Shown here: piece after piece, positions 7,450 through 19,989 of the stretch
How positions within the stretch are numbered: the first letter of the stretch is position 1
Layout of the letters: each line of letters begins with the position of its first letter
Origin: JAWKUK01 sp041398605
GTDB lineage: Bacteria > Planctomycetota > UBA1135 > GCA-002686595
NCBI GenBank assembly: GCA_041398605.1
Contig: JAWKUK010000026.1
Coordinates: forward strand, 1-64,000
DNA: 64,000 bases
Direction: 5' to 3'
Made by a program: the position numbers and the translations under genes
The notes under the pieces: generated by a model
What the model saw: only the letters and a program-made list of their open reading frames with translations
Database searches by the model: none
Told to the model about the DNA's origin: nothing

Positions 7450-9246
7450 TCACTCTCCCTCGCGGGCCAGGCGCACCCCGGCGGGCTCGACCGGCCGCCC
7501 GGCAGTGAGCTCGGCGGAGACCCACTCGAAGACCCGCGCGTCGGCCGTGCGGCGCTCGGGCTCGCGCTTCTGCAGCGAGCCGAGCGGCAGCGCGAGGCGC
7601 GGGTTCTGCGCGAATGCCCCGCGATGGCGCGCGAGGAAGGCCCAGTAGAGGTCCGTCACCGGGCAGTCGCGCTTCGGGTCGAACGCACACGCGCCGCAGA
7701 AGTCGCCCATCCGAGCCAAGTACGCCGCACCCGAGACGTAGGGCTTGGTCACCATCGCGTCTCCAAGCGCAGGCGTCCCCATTCCGAGGACGTTCGGCTC
7801 GACGACCCAGTCGTATGCGTCGGTGTAGGCGACCCAGAACCAGTCGGTGAGCTGGCGCGGCGTGACGTCGAGCAACGTCGCGAGGTTCGACAGCACCATC
7901 AGGCGCTCGATGTGGTGCGAGTAACCCTCACGCCAGACCCGCGCGGTGACGGTGTCGAGGCACGCGAGGCCCGAGGTGGGCGCAGGCGCGCCGTCCCACG
8001 CGCCCGGGAGCTCGCGCCACGGCGCGCGGCTGGACGCGCCGCGCTCGCGCGCGTCGGAGCGAGGCGCGGCGAGCGGCCCGTGGCGCGACACCTCTTGGGG
8101 CTCTGCTGCGACGTCGCTCCTGCCCGCGGCCGCGCCAGGATGCGCAGCGTGCTCTGTCTCTGTGGCGCGGGCTCCGAGCCAGAACGCCTGTGGCAGGGGG
8201 CGCCCGGCGCGCAGCTCGTTCTGCGGCAGGTCGCGCAAGCCGTTGCTCGCCGCGTGCACGTGCCGCACGAACTCGCGCCACCCCAGCACTTGTCGCACGA
8301 ACCCCTCGCGCGCGGCGAGCGGCGCGTCGCTCGCGACGACGTCGGCCACGACCTCGCGCGGCGTCAAGAGGTGAACGTTCAGGTACGTCGCGATGCGCGC
8401 GTGGAAGAGGCCGACCTCTCCGGCGCTCATCGCGTCCTCGTACGCGCCGAAGTGTGGCAGGCACTCGGCCAGGAACCACTGCCACGCGCGCAGGGCGTCC
8501 GCGCGTGTGGTCGCGAGGCCCTCCAGGCGCTCGTCGCCGGGGTGTGCGCCGAAGCGCGCGCGCACGAGCGCTTGCACCTCGCGCTCGACCGGTCCGTGCA
8601 CGAACGCCGGCGGACGCGGGGCGGGCGGTGTCCCGCGCCATGGCTTGCGGTTCTCCGCGTCGAAGCTCCACTTGCCACCGGCGGGGCCGTCGCCATCCAG
8701 CAGGGTCCCGGTGCGGCGCCGCACGTGCCGGTAGAAGCGATCCATGCGCCACGGCGGGCGCGGACCGACGGCCGCACGGAAGTCCTGGGCGGTCGTCAGC
8801 CAGCCGGCGTGCGGCAGCACGTCGAGGCGGCCGTCCGCGATGAGCGGCGCCAGCTCCTCGCGCAGCTCGTGCTCGGCGGGCTCCATGACGGCGAGCGAGC
8901 CGACCTCCGCCGCGACCCGCGCGAGCGGCGCCGCGAAGCCCTCGCCCTCTGGCGCGACCTCGTACCTCACCGCGACGCCCCGCTGCGCCTGCTCCAGCGC
9001 GAACCGGCGCTGCGCCGCGAGCACAAACGCCAGCTTGCGGCGGTGGTAAGGCCGCCGCGCCGCTTTGTCCGGGCACTCGACGAGGACCAGCCCGACCTCT
9101 TCGGGCGCGTGGTGCGCGAGGGGACCGAATCGATCCGAGAGCTGGTCGTACGGCGCGTACACCCAGCGTCGGCCGTCGGACCCGGCGCGCGGAAGGCGGT
9201 GCGCGTGGGTCGACGCGGCGTGTAGCTGCTCAAGGAAGGCCCCCAT
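7450..9246 (-). CDS. Fe-S bacterial cryptochrome/photolyase (PhrB-like, (6-4) type)
   Basis: A 598-residue protein of the FeS-BCP photolyase group, which repairs UV (6-4) photoproducts with light using FAD and a [4Fe-4S] cluster. The N-terminal part is the antenna domain (WVYAPYDQLSDRFGPL onwards). The C-terminal catalytic part has the group's signature: a first Cys in LACLDTV, then YSHHIERLMVLSN, then FCGACAFDPKRDCPVTDLYW with three more Cys, matching the four cluster ligands of PhrB. A low-complexity Ala/Arg/Pro linker of about 50 residues sits before the first ligand and looks like an insertion. The start at 9246 keeps the 13-bp repeat array out of the coding region; a further in-frame ATG at 9321 lies inside the repeat. 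Confidence 0.88.
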   Translation of the reverse strand: MGAFLEQLHAASTHAHRLPRAGSDGRRWVYAPYDQLSDRFGPLAHHAPEEVGLVLVECPDKAARRPYHRRKLAFVLAAQRRFALEQAQRGVAVRYEVAPEGEGFAAPLARVAAEVGSLAVMEPAEHELREELAPLIADGRLDVLPHAGWLTTAQDFRAAVGPRPPWRMDRFYRHVRRRTGTLLDGDGPAGGKWSFDAENRKPWRGTPPAPRPPAFVHGPVEREVQALVRARFGAHPGDERLEGLATTRADALRAWQWFLAECLPHFGAYEDAMSAGEVGLFHARIATYLNVHLLTPREVVADVVASDAPLAAREGFVRQVLGWREFVRHVHAASNGLRDLPQNELRAGRPLPQAFWLGARATETEHAAHPGAAAGRSDVAAEPQEVSRHGPLAAPRSDARERGASSRAPWRELPGAWDGAPAPTSGLACLDTVTARVWREGYSHHIERLMVLSNLATLLDVTPRQLTDWFWVAYTDAYDWVVEPNVLGMGTPALGDAMVTKPYVSGAAYLARMGDFCGACAFDPKRDCPVTDLYWAFLARHRGAFAQNPRLALPLGSLQKREPERRTADARVFEWVSAELTAGRPVEPAGVRLAREGE

Positions 9247-9299
9247 GTGGGGCGGGTTCGCGCGCAGGTGCTGCCCGGACGCACCGCGCCGGCAAGTCG

Positions 9300-9351
9300 G
9301 TGCCGCATGGGGGTGCCGCATGGGGGTGCCGCATGGGGGTGCCGCATGGAG
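9300..9351. repeat. 13-bp tandem repeat, four copies
   Basis: GTGCCGCATGGGG repeats four times head to tail (9300, 9313, 9326, 9339), the last with one change. It lies in the 121-base gap between the symporter stop and the photolyase start. On the minus strand every unit carries an ATG-containing CATGCGGCAC, so it could confuse start calling. Confidence 0.9.
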
Positions 9352-9367
9352 GGCCCCGCGCGGGCCG

Positions 9368-10810
9368 CTACCGTCCTGCGCCCGCGCGCCGGGCGTCCCA
9401 ATAGCGCCGCGTCTCGCGCATCACGGCGTTCGACAGCAGGACCGCCGACAGGATCGTCGGGATCGCCATCAGCGCGAACATGAGGTCGATGAACGAGATC
9501 GTCGTGTCCAGCGATGCGACCGCGCCGGCCCCGATGCTGGCGATGTAGAGCCAGCGGTAGAGGCCCGCGCGCTGCGCCCCAAACACGAAGCCGAAGCACT
9601 TGCCCCCGAAGTACGCGTACGTGAACAAGGAGGAGAGGCTGAAGCACGCGATGCACACCAGGAGGAGCTCGCCGCCAAAGCGCGGATAGACCTCCTGGAA
9701 CGCCGCCAATGTCAGCGCGACGCCGCTGCCTTGGACGGTCTCGTGGACCCCGGTGGCCAGCAGCGCGAGCGCCGTCAACGTGCACACGAAGAGCGTGTCG
9801 ATGATCGGCCCGAGCATCGCGACGAGGCCCTCGTGCACGGGCTCGTCCGTGCGCGCCGCGCCGTGCGCCATCGCGGCCGTGCCGAGGCCGGCCTCGTTCG
9901 AGAACGACGCCCGCCGCGCGCCGAGCACGATCAGGCCGCCCAACGCGCCGCCGAACATGGCCTCGCCCCGATAGTGCGTCGGGTGGAACGCGTCCTGCAC
10001 GATGGCCCCGAAGAGCCCAGGGAGGGCGCGCGCGTGCTCGACGAGGATCCCGGTGACGAGCACGAAGTACACGACGACCATGAACGGCACGAGCAGCGAC
10101 ACGACGCGCCCGATGCGCACGAGCCCGCCGAAGATCACGACGGCCGTCAGCAGCGCGAGGGCGGCGCCGATCCAAGGGTGCGCGCTCGCCGCGCGCTCGG
10201 GCGCGCCCGGCGCGACCGCGATGTCCGCGATCGCGCGCGTCAGCTGGTTCGCGTTGAAGATGGGCAGGCAGCCGAACAGCCCCGCGAGCGAGAACCACAC
10301 GGCGAGGGGCCGCCAGCGCGGGCCGAGGCCTTCGGTGATGACGTACATCGGCCCGCCTTGCAATTGGCCCAACGAATCACGGCCGCGGTACATGACCGCG
10401 AGGGTGCACTCGAAGTACTTCGTCGCCGTCCCGACGATCGCCGCGATCCACATCCAGAAGATCGCCCCCGGGCCGCCCATCGCGATCGCGACGGCGACGC
10501 CCGAGATGTTGCCCATGCCGACCGTCGCGGCGAGGGCCACGGACAGCGCTTGGTAGTGGCTCACCTCGCCCGCGGCGCCCGGGCGGTCGTGGCGGCCCGC
10601 GAGGACCGCCACGGCGTGCCCGAGGTGCCGGAACGGCCCGAGCCCGGAGCGCAAGAGGAAGAAGAGCCCGCCGCCCATGACGATGACCAGGAGCGGCAGG
10701 TCCCAGATCCAGTCCGAGGCGGCGCGGATCGACTGAGCGACCCAGGCGCAGGCCACTTCATGCCACGGAGCGATCGAGTCCATGGCCGCGCCGGTCCCTT
10801 GAGCGAACAT
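9368..10810 (-). CDS. AGCS family sodium:alanine/glycine symporter
   Basis: A 480-residue polytopic membrane protein of the alanine-or-glycine:cation symporter family (AlsT/DagA-like), importing Ala or Gly with sodium. Family motifs visible are LSVALAATVGMGNISGVAVA near residue 90, GGPGAIFWMW, GGPMYVI and FSNEAGLGTAAMAHGAA. About ten hydrophobic segments are present and the length is typical. The start at 10810 was kept; an internal ATG at 10783 (MDSIAPWHEV) is equally possible. It is divergent from the TIGR00266 gene. A fragment of its 3' end is found again at 7299-7385. Confidence 0.9.
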   Translation of the reverse strand: MFAQGTGAAMDSIAPWHEVACAWVAQSIRAASDWIWDLPLLVIVMGGGLFFLLRSGLGPFRHLGHAVAVLAGRHDRPGAAGEVSHYQALSVALAATVGMGNISGVAVAIAMGGPGAIFWMWIAAIVGTATKYFECTLAVMYRGRDSLGQLQGGPMYVITEGLGPRWRPLAVWFSLAGLFGCLPIFNANQLTRAIADIAVAPGAPERAASAHPWIGAALALLTAVVIFGGLVRIGRVVSLLVPFMVVVYFVLVTGILVEHARALPGLFGAIVQDAFHPTHYRGEAMFGGALGGLIVLGARRASFSNEAGLGTAAMAHGAARTDEPVHEGLVAMLGPIIDTLFVCTLTALALLATGVHETVQGSGVALTLAAFQEVYPRFGGELLLVCIACFSLSSLFTYAYFGGKCFGFVFGAQRAGLYRWLYIASIGAGAVASLDTTISFIDLMFALMAIPTILSAVLLSNAVMRETRRYWDARRAGAGR

Positions 10811-10863
10811 CGCGGCATGATGCGCGCTCGGGCGCGGCCTGGGAAGCGTTACCCTTGGGGGCG

Positions 10864-11565
10864 ATGGCCGACCAGATCGACTACCGCATCCTCGGCGAGG
10901 ACTTCCACGCCGTCGTGATCACCCTCGACCCCGGCGAAGCCGTGCGCGCGGAGCCGGGCTCGCTCATGTACATGGAGCGCGGGATCGACATGGGCACGTC
11001 GATCGGCGGCGGGCTCTTCGCGGGCCTCAAGCGCAAGCTCGCGGGCGAGGGCTTCTTCGTCACGACGTTCACCAACGAGGACCGCGTCCGCCGCGACGTC
11101 GCGTTCGCATCGGAGTTCCCAGGGAACGTCCGCGCGATCGACCTCTCGCGCGGCGACGTCTATTGCCAGCGCGACGCGTTCCTGTGCTGCGCCTACGGCG
11201 TCGAGGTCTCGGTCGCGTTCACGAAGCGCCTCGGCGCGGGCTTCTTCGGCGGCGAAGGCTTCATCCTCCAGAAGCTCTCCGGCGACGGCCTCGCCTTCAT
11301 CCACGCCGGCGGCCACATCGTCGAGCGCGAGCTGGCCGAGGACGACGAGCTCCGCGTCGACACCGGCTGCCTCGTCGGCTTCGAGCGCACGGTCGACTAC
11401 GACATCAAGCTCGTCGGCGGCGTGACCTCCAAGATCTTTGGCGGCGAGGGCCTGTTCCTCGCGCGCTTGCGCGGCCCGGGCCGGATCTGGATGCAGACGA
11501 TGCCGTTCTCGCGCTTCGCGGACCGCGTCGTCGCGGCGACGCGTGAGGCCACAGAAGAGACGTAG
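10864..11565 (+). CDS. TIGR00266/AIM24 family protein
   Basis: A 233-residue protein of the TIGR00266 (AIM24-like) family, made of a double-stranded beta-helix with many glycines. Typical segments are EPGSLMYMERGIDM, GLFAGLKRKLAGEGFF, GGEGFILQKLSGDG, AGGHIVERELAEDDELRVD and the repeated FGGEGLFLARLRGPGRIWMQT. Biochemical function is unknown; the mitochondrial homologue helps inner-membrane organisation. ATG 10864 is preferred over TTG 10855. The 53-base spacer to the divergent symporter must hold both promoters. Confidence 0.88.
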   Translation: MADQIDYRILGEDFHAVVITLDPGEAVRAEPGSLMYMERGIDMGTSIGGGLFAGLKRKLAGEGFFVTTFTNEDRVRRDVAFASEFPGNVRAIDLSRGDVYCQRDAFLCCAYGVEVSVAFTKRLGAGFFGGEGFILQKLSGDGLAFIHAGGHIVERELAEDDELRVDTGCLVGFERTVDYDIKLVGGVTSKIFGGEGLFLARLRGPGRIWMQTMPFSRFADRVVAATREATEET

Positions 11566-11671
11566 CGCCCCAAGAGAGACCGGCGGCGACGCGGAGGCTT
11601 TGACGCGTCCGCTCAGCCGTGACCCTGCTCGAGCGCGCTCGAGCGCGAAGCATTGCAGCGAACGAATTCCG

Positions 11672-12976
11672 ATGACACGCATCTCCCGTAGGCAGTTCAG
11701 CCAGCTTGGCGCCCTCTTTCCGTTCCTCGGCACGTCCTTGGGGCGCGCTCCATTCGTGCGCTCGGGGCCGCTGCGCGATCGGCCCCGCCTCGCGGTGATC
11801 GGGGTGTGGAACCGCGGCCGATCGAACCTCGAAGGCGTGCTCGACGCGGAGGGGGAGGTCAAGCTCCTCGCGGACGTCGATTCGAAGCACCTCGGGCTCG
11901 CGGCGAAGCTCGTCGCGGATCGGGGCCAGGCGGCGCCGCAGCTGATGGCCGACTGGCGCGCCGCCCTCGAGCGCCCGCGCGAGCTCGACGGCGTCGTCAT
12001 CTCGACGCCGGACCACCTCCATGCGCCGATCGCGTCCGCTGCGCTCGCGCGCGGCCTCGCCGTGTATTGCGAGAAGCCGCTGGCGCACACGGTCGAAGAG
12101 GCGCGCCTCCTGCAGAAGCTCGCGCACAAGGCGAAGGTGGCGACGCAGATGGGCATTCAGATCCACGCCGGCGACAACTACCGGCGCGTCGTCGAGGCCG
12201 TGCGCGGCGGCGCGATCGGCGACGTGCGCGAGGTGCACGTCCTGTGCTCGAAGAGCTGGTCCGACGGCCGCTACGGCGAGGCCAAGCCCGTCCCGGAGCA
12301 GCTCGCCTTCGACCTGTGGCTCGGGCCGGCGGCGGAGCGCCCCTACACCGAGGGCTTGCACCCCGCGTGGTGGCGCAAGTTCTGGGACTTCGGCACCGGC
12401 ACCGTCGGAGACATGGCGTGCCACTGGGTCGACCTCGTGCATTGGGCCCTCGAGCTCGGGCGGCCGAGCGCGGTCACGTCCGTCGGCCCCGAGGTGCACC
12501 CGGACGGCACACCGGCGTGGCTCCACACGACGTGGGAGCACCCCGCCGCCAAGGGGCGGCCCGCGGTCGCCGTGCATTGGTGGGACGGCGGCAAGCGCCC
12601 TGAGATCGCGCGCGAAGGCTGGAACGACTGCCACATTTGGGTGGGCTCAAAGGGCCGCATCTACAGCACCTACTCGAAGCACGAGGTCGTGCTCGACGAC
12701 CCGGACGCGGCCTACGAGGCGCCCAAGCAGACGCTCGCGAAGTCGCGCGGCCACTACGTCGAGTGGATCCAGGAGATCCAGGGCGGCGAGCGCACGTCGT
12801 GCCCGTTCGACTACTCGGCGCCGCTGACCGAGGCGGTGCTGCTGGCGACCGTCGCGTTCCGCGCGGGCGCGCCGCTCAAGGTCGACGTCAAGTCCGGCGC
12901 GGTCACGGGCGCGGACGGCGTCGAGGCGCTGCTGACGAAGTCGTACCGCGCGGGCTTCGGCTTGACCACGGCCTGA
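11672..12976 (+). CDS. Gfo/Idh/MocA family oxidoreductase with Tat signal
   Basis: A 434-residue NAD(P)-dependent oxidoreductase exported by the Tat route. The N-terminus has the twin-arginine motif ISRRQFSQLG followed by a short hydrophobic region. The Rossmann part has AVIGVWNRGRSNLEG and VVISTPDHLHAPI; the EKPLAHTVEEA loop carries the Lys typical of the family; WKFWD-like and GDMACHWVDL segments match the planctomycete subgroup that acts on sugars or cyclitols. The ATG at 11672 was chosen because it gives the Tat signal; the frame is open further upstream without start support. The substrate is unknown. Confidence 0.88.
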   Translation: MTRISRRQFSQLGALFPFLGTSLGRAPFVRSGPLRDRPRLAVIGVWNRGRSNLEGVLDAEGEVKLLADVDSKHLGLAAKLVADRGQAAPQLMADWRAALERPRELDGVVISTPDHLHAPIASAALARGLAVYCEKPLAHTVEEARLLQKLAHKAKVATQMGIQIHAGDNYRRVVEAVRGGAIGDVREVHVLCSKSWSDGRYGEAKPVPEQLAFDLWLGPAAERPYTEGLHPAWWRKFWDFGTGTVGDMACHWVDLVHWALELGRPSAVTSVGPEVHPDGTPAWLHTTWEHPAAKGRPAVAVHWWDGGKRPEIAREGWNDCHIWVGSKGRIYSTYSKHEVVLDDPDAAYEAPKQTLAKSRGHYVEWIQEIQGGERTSCPFDYSAPLTEAVLLATVAFRAGAPLKVDVKSGAVTGADGVEALLTKSYRAGFGLTTA

Positions 12977-13007
12977 GCGGCAGCGGCCACAGGCTGCGCG
13001 GCGCGCG

Positions 13008-13622
13008 TCACGCGTCCGCGAGCAGGTGCGCCGGCAAGTCTGACTCCGCGAGGCGCGCGCGCAGCCGCTGCCAGCGCTTCGCCACGGCCTCAAGCGAGAG
13101 GCCGAGGCGCGGCGCGACCTCCTTGTACGACAGGCCCTCGAGCCCGCAGTGGAGGACGAGCTTCTGCTCTTCCGGCGGCAGGGACGCGACCGTGGCGCGG
13201 AAGCGCGCCAGGCCCTCATCGCGCGCGAGCCGCATCGACACCCCTGTGATGCTGTCGGCGAGCGCGTCGAGGGCGCGCAGCCGCTCGCTGGAGCCGCTGC
13301 CAACGCGCTCGGCGCGCTGGCTCTGCCGCGTGGCCTCCAAGAGCACGTTCTTCGCGATCCTGAAGATCCAGAACCGGAACGGGGTCGACTCGGAGTCAAA
13401 CCCCTCCAACTGCCGCCACGCGCGGAACCAGACCTCCTGCACGAGGTCGCCTGGCTCGATCACGGCGCGCTGCTCGGGCCGGATGCGGAGCTCTGCCCAG
13501 GTGTGCAGCGCGGGCGCGATGTGCTCGTAGAGCCGCGCAAAGCCGTCCGCGTCGCCGCCCTGGGCTTCGGACAGCCACTGCGCGGTCACGCCGTCGAGCT
13601 CCTCGCGCGGGGGTCGTTCCAC
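13008..13622 (-). CDS. ECF-type RNA polymerase sigma factor
   Basis: A 204-residue ECF sigma factor. Region 2 shows ARLYEHIAPALHTWAELRI, then PGDLVQEVWFRAWRQLEGF and FRFWIFRIAKNVLLEATR. Region 4 shows LPPEEQKLVLHCGLEGLSYKEVAPRLGLSLEAVAKRWQRLRARL, a helix-turn-helix that would read the -35 element. It is divergent from the giant kinase gene. Sigma/kinase pairing of this kind is common in planctomycetes, where the kinase is thought to control the sigma factor; no anti-sigma gene is adjacent. Confidence 0.92.
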   Translation of the reverse strand: MERPPREELDGVTAQWLSEAQGGDADGFARLYEHIAPALHTWAELRIRPEQRAVIEPGDLVQEVWFRAWRQLEGFDSESTPFRFWIFRIAKNVLLEATRQSQRAERVGSGSSERLRALDALADSITGVSMRLARDEGLARFRATVASLPPEEQKLVLHCGLEGLSYKEVAPRLGLSLEAVAKRWQRLRARLAESDLPAHLLADA

Positions 13623-13633
13623 GGGGCCATCCT

Positions 13634-13687
13634 ACCCCGTTCCGGCGCACACGCTTGGGCCGACCCCGTTCTGGCGCAAGCGCCTGG
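13634..13687. promoter_or_regulatory. Direct repeat in the sigma factor/kinase divergent region
   Basis: Two 25-base direct repeats, 13634-13658 and 13663-13687, agree at about 21 positions (core ACCCCGTTCYGGCGCA). Centre-to-centre spacing is 29 bases, close to three helical turns, which would put both on one face of the DNA. They start just upstream of the sigma factor ATG. An operator or an ECF promoter motif is possible, but no direct evidence exists. Confidence 0.5.
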
Positions 13688-13754
13688 ACCGCGCCTCGGC
13701 AACGTCGCCGCGGCGTAGGGCCTCGGGAGGCGCGGGGGCTATCCTCGGGGAGGC

Positions 13755-17660
<3,906 letters not shown>

Positions 17661-17689
17661 CCGGAGCCCCGAGATGGGAATCCCTTGCC

Positions 17690-17735
17690 GGGAGTCCAGT
17701 GACGGGAATCCAGTGACGGGAATCCAGTGACGGGA
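17690..17735. repeat. 14-bp tandem repeat, three copies
   Basis: GGGARTCCAGTGAC repeats at 17690, 17704 and 17718, followed by a partial copy. It lies 30 bases after the kinase stop. A nearby GGGAATCCC at 17676 may be a degenerate relative. Confidence 0.85.
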
Positions 17736-17893
17736 CGTGTGCAGCGGCTCCCGCGAGCCCGCAGCGGAGAGTCTCGCAGATTTCTGTCCAGGCGCGCCCG
17801 GTGGGCTCACTTGGAAGGGAACACGCAGCGGCCCGTGCAGGCCGTGCGACCCCCTTCGAGACCCGAACCCGCCTCCACGAGGCCCTCCGCGCC

Positions 17894-19657
17894 ATGCAGA
17901 TCCTTCGTTCCGCAGCCACGACGTTTGTCGCCGCGCTCGCCCTGCCGCTCCTCGCTGGAGAGGCCTCCGCGCAGACCCGTTACCTCTTCTCGATCGATTG
18001 GCAAGGCGCCACCGTCGGTATGCCGTCGGTCAGCGGCGCGCCGATCACCGAGGGCGACATCCTCGCGCCGAGCACCGGCACCTCGATGCCTGCGCTCGCC
18101 GCGCCGGCGCCGCCGATGATCGCGATCCCGCACGGGCTGGGCGGCCTCGGCCTGGCGACGGGCTGCGCCGGTCACGCGGGCGGCACCCCGTGCAACATCG
18201 AGGTCGACGCGCTGTCCCGCGGCATCGACTTCCGCTTCCAGCCGAACGTGCCGATCCGTCCTGGTCAGATCCTGTTCTCGGTCGACGAGTACGCGGTCGG
18301 GCTGCCGGCCGGCCCGATGCCGAACGTCGTCAGCGAAGCGCCCTTCGGCGACGGCGCTGCGGACAGCTTCGTCAACCTGGGCCTGATGCCGCCGGCGCCC
18401 CTCTCGCCGATGTTCGGCCGCCACGTCGGCGTGCAGGACGGCGACGGCTTCGCCTCGGGGTCGGGTTACACCTACCCGGGCGTCGGCATCCGCGAGCCGA
18501 TCGTCGCGGCGCCGGGCCCGTTCAACGGCGGCGACAACATCGACGCGCTCGACGCCGTCGAGCCGGTCGCTGGAACCACGTTCATCGGGACGTTCTTCAG
18601 CCTCGACTCGAGCTTCCCCGACTTCATGGACCTCGTGCCGAACACGGGCTCGGCCATCGCGCACGGCTTTGTCGGCGGTGACGTGCTCGTCGCGACGTCC
18701 GCCGGGACGATGGTCTACGCGCCGGCGACGATGCTCGGCCTCGACCTCATCGGCGGGCCGGACTCCGACGACCTCGACGCGCTGATCCTCGCCGAGACGG
18801 GCGCGCCGGGCTACCAGCCCTCGTTCCAGCCCTACGATTGGATGTCGCCGAACGCGGACATGCTGATCTTCTCGGTGCGCCGCGGCTCGGCCGTCATCGG
18901 GATGCCCGACAGCATGTTCGGCCTGCCGATCCAAGAGGGTGACCTCCTGATCCCGCCGATCCCGACCGCGCTCGGCGGGGTCTCGCCCTTCCCCGCGATC
19001 TTCATCGCCGCGGAGAACCTCGGCCTCTCGACGCTGCGCTTTGCCGGCACCGCCGACGACCTCTGCGCCGCGGACGCCTTGCACCGGCACCTCTTCGACT
19101 GCGACGGGGACGGCGTCGAGGACGCGATCGGCATCGCCGCCTTCGGGGTCGCGGACACGAACATGGACGGGGTGCCGGACTCCTGTGTCTCGGGCCCGGT
19201 CGGCACGCCGTACTGCTTCTGCACCGCCGCCGCCTCGCCCTGTGGGAACGCGTACGCCCTCGGCGGGTGCCTCAACGCGACCGGCACCGGCGCGGTCCTC
19301 TCGGGCTCGGGTTCGACGAGCGTCGGCGCGGACAACCTCGTGTTGACGACGACGGGGATGAACCCCGGCGGCTTTGCCCTGAGCTTCATGAGCGTCGGGA
19401 TGGTCGGTCCGCTGCCGGTCCAGAACGGTCTGCTCTGCGCTGGTCCGAGCATCTGGCGCCTCGGCCTCTACCCGACTGGTCCCGGGACGGCGAGCTTTGG
19501 GCCGGGCCTCGTCGCTCTGACCGCGGGCAACCCGCCGGCTGGCCAGATCACGGCCTTCGCCACCTGGAACTTCCAGACCTGGTACCGCGACCTCGGCGGC
19601 CCCTGCGGCGGCGCCTCGAACTTCTCGAACGCGCTCACGGTGACCTTCGTGCCCTGA
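17894..19657 (+). CDS. Large secreted protein with duplicated module, Asp-rich loops and WYRD C-terminal domain
   Basis: A 587-residue exported protein. ATG 17894 gives a standard signal peptide ending ASAQ. The mature protein holds two versions of one module: FSIDWQG..., GAPITEGDIL early on, and FSVRRGSAVIGM..., GLPIQEGDLLIPP around residue 340. Between them are DNIDALD and SDDLDALILAE, possible calcium-binding acidic loops. DCDGDGVEDA and DTNMDGVPDSC then form a dockerin or thrombospondin-3-like calcium repeat. The last about 145 residues (PYCFCTAAASPCG to VTFVP) match the C-terminal domain of the amidase at 6.1 kb, including QTWYRDLGG. Function unknown. A paralog follows directly. Confidence 0.8.
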   Translation: MQILRSAATTFVAALALPLLAGEASAQTRYLFSIDWQGATVGMPSVSGAPITEGDILAPSTGTSMPALAAPAPPMIAIPHGLGGLGLATGCAGHAGGTPCNIEVDALSRGIDFRFQPNVPIRPGQILFSVDEYAVGLPAGPMPNVVSEAPFGDGAADSFVNLGLMPPAPLSPMFGRHVGVQDGDGFASGSGYTYPGVGIREPIVAAPGPFNGGDNIDALDAVEPVAGTTFIGTFFSLDSSFPDFMDLVPNTGSAIAHGFVGGDVLVATSAGTMVYAPATMLGLDLIGGPDSDDLDALILAETGAPGYQPSFQPYDWMSPNADMLIFSVRRGSAVIGMPDSMFGLPIQEGDLLIPPIPTALGGVSPFPAIFIAAENLGLSTLRFAGTADDLCAADALHRHLFDCDGDGVEDAIGIAAFGVADTNMDGVPDSCVSGPVGTPYCFCTAAASPCGNAYALGGCLNATGTGAVLSGSGSTSVGADNLVLTTTGMNPGGFALSFMSVGMVGPLPVQNGLLCAGPSIWRLGLYPTGPGTASFGPGLVALTAGNPPAGQITAFATWNFQTWYRDLGGPCGGASNFSNALTVTFVP

Positions 19658-19989
19658 GCGGGATGGACGGATCGCAGACCGCCTCACACGGGGCGGGTCG
19701 GACCCCCGCTCGCCCCGGGGTCCACGTGTCCCGCCCGGCGACCCTTCGATGCAGCCCCCAGCGGGGCACGGAGGGCGCCGGGCGGGCGCGTTTCTTCGAT
19801 TCCCGGTCCAGAAGCCGGCGGCGCGTGCATTTGGGTGCGGGGGGCCTGCGCCGAGCGAGGCTGTCCATTCCCGAGACGCCTCTCCGCAGCGAAATGGAAC
19901 CTGGACCGCGCTGCGACGCTCCACTTGTGCGCCTTCGAGCGGAGCGGCGCTCGCACCCGTAGACTCGAACAGCCCACCTGCACACTGCC
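19658..19989. other. Intergenic region between the two secreted paralogs
   Basis: 332 bases with no gene I can support. The sequence is GC-rich and has short open frames, all with biased Arg/Ala/Pro composition. No repeat, clear promoter or terminator stands out. Confidence 0.6.
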
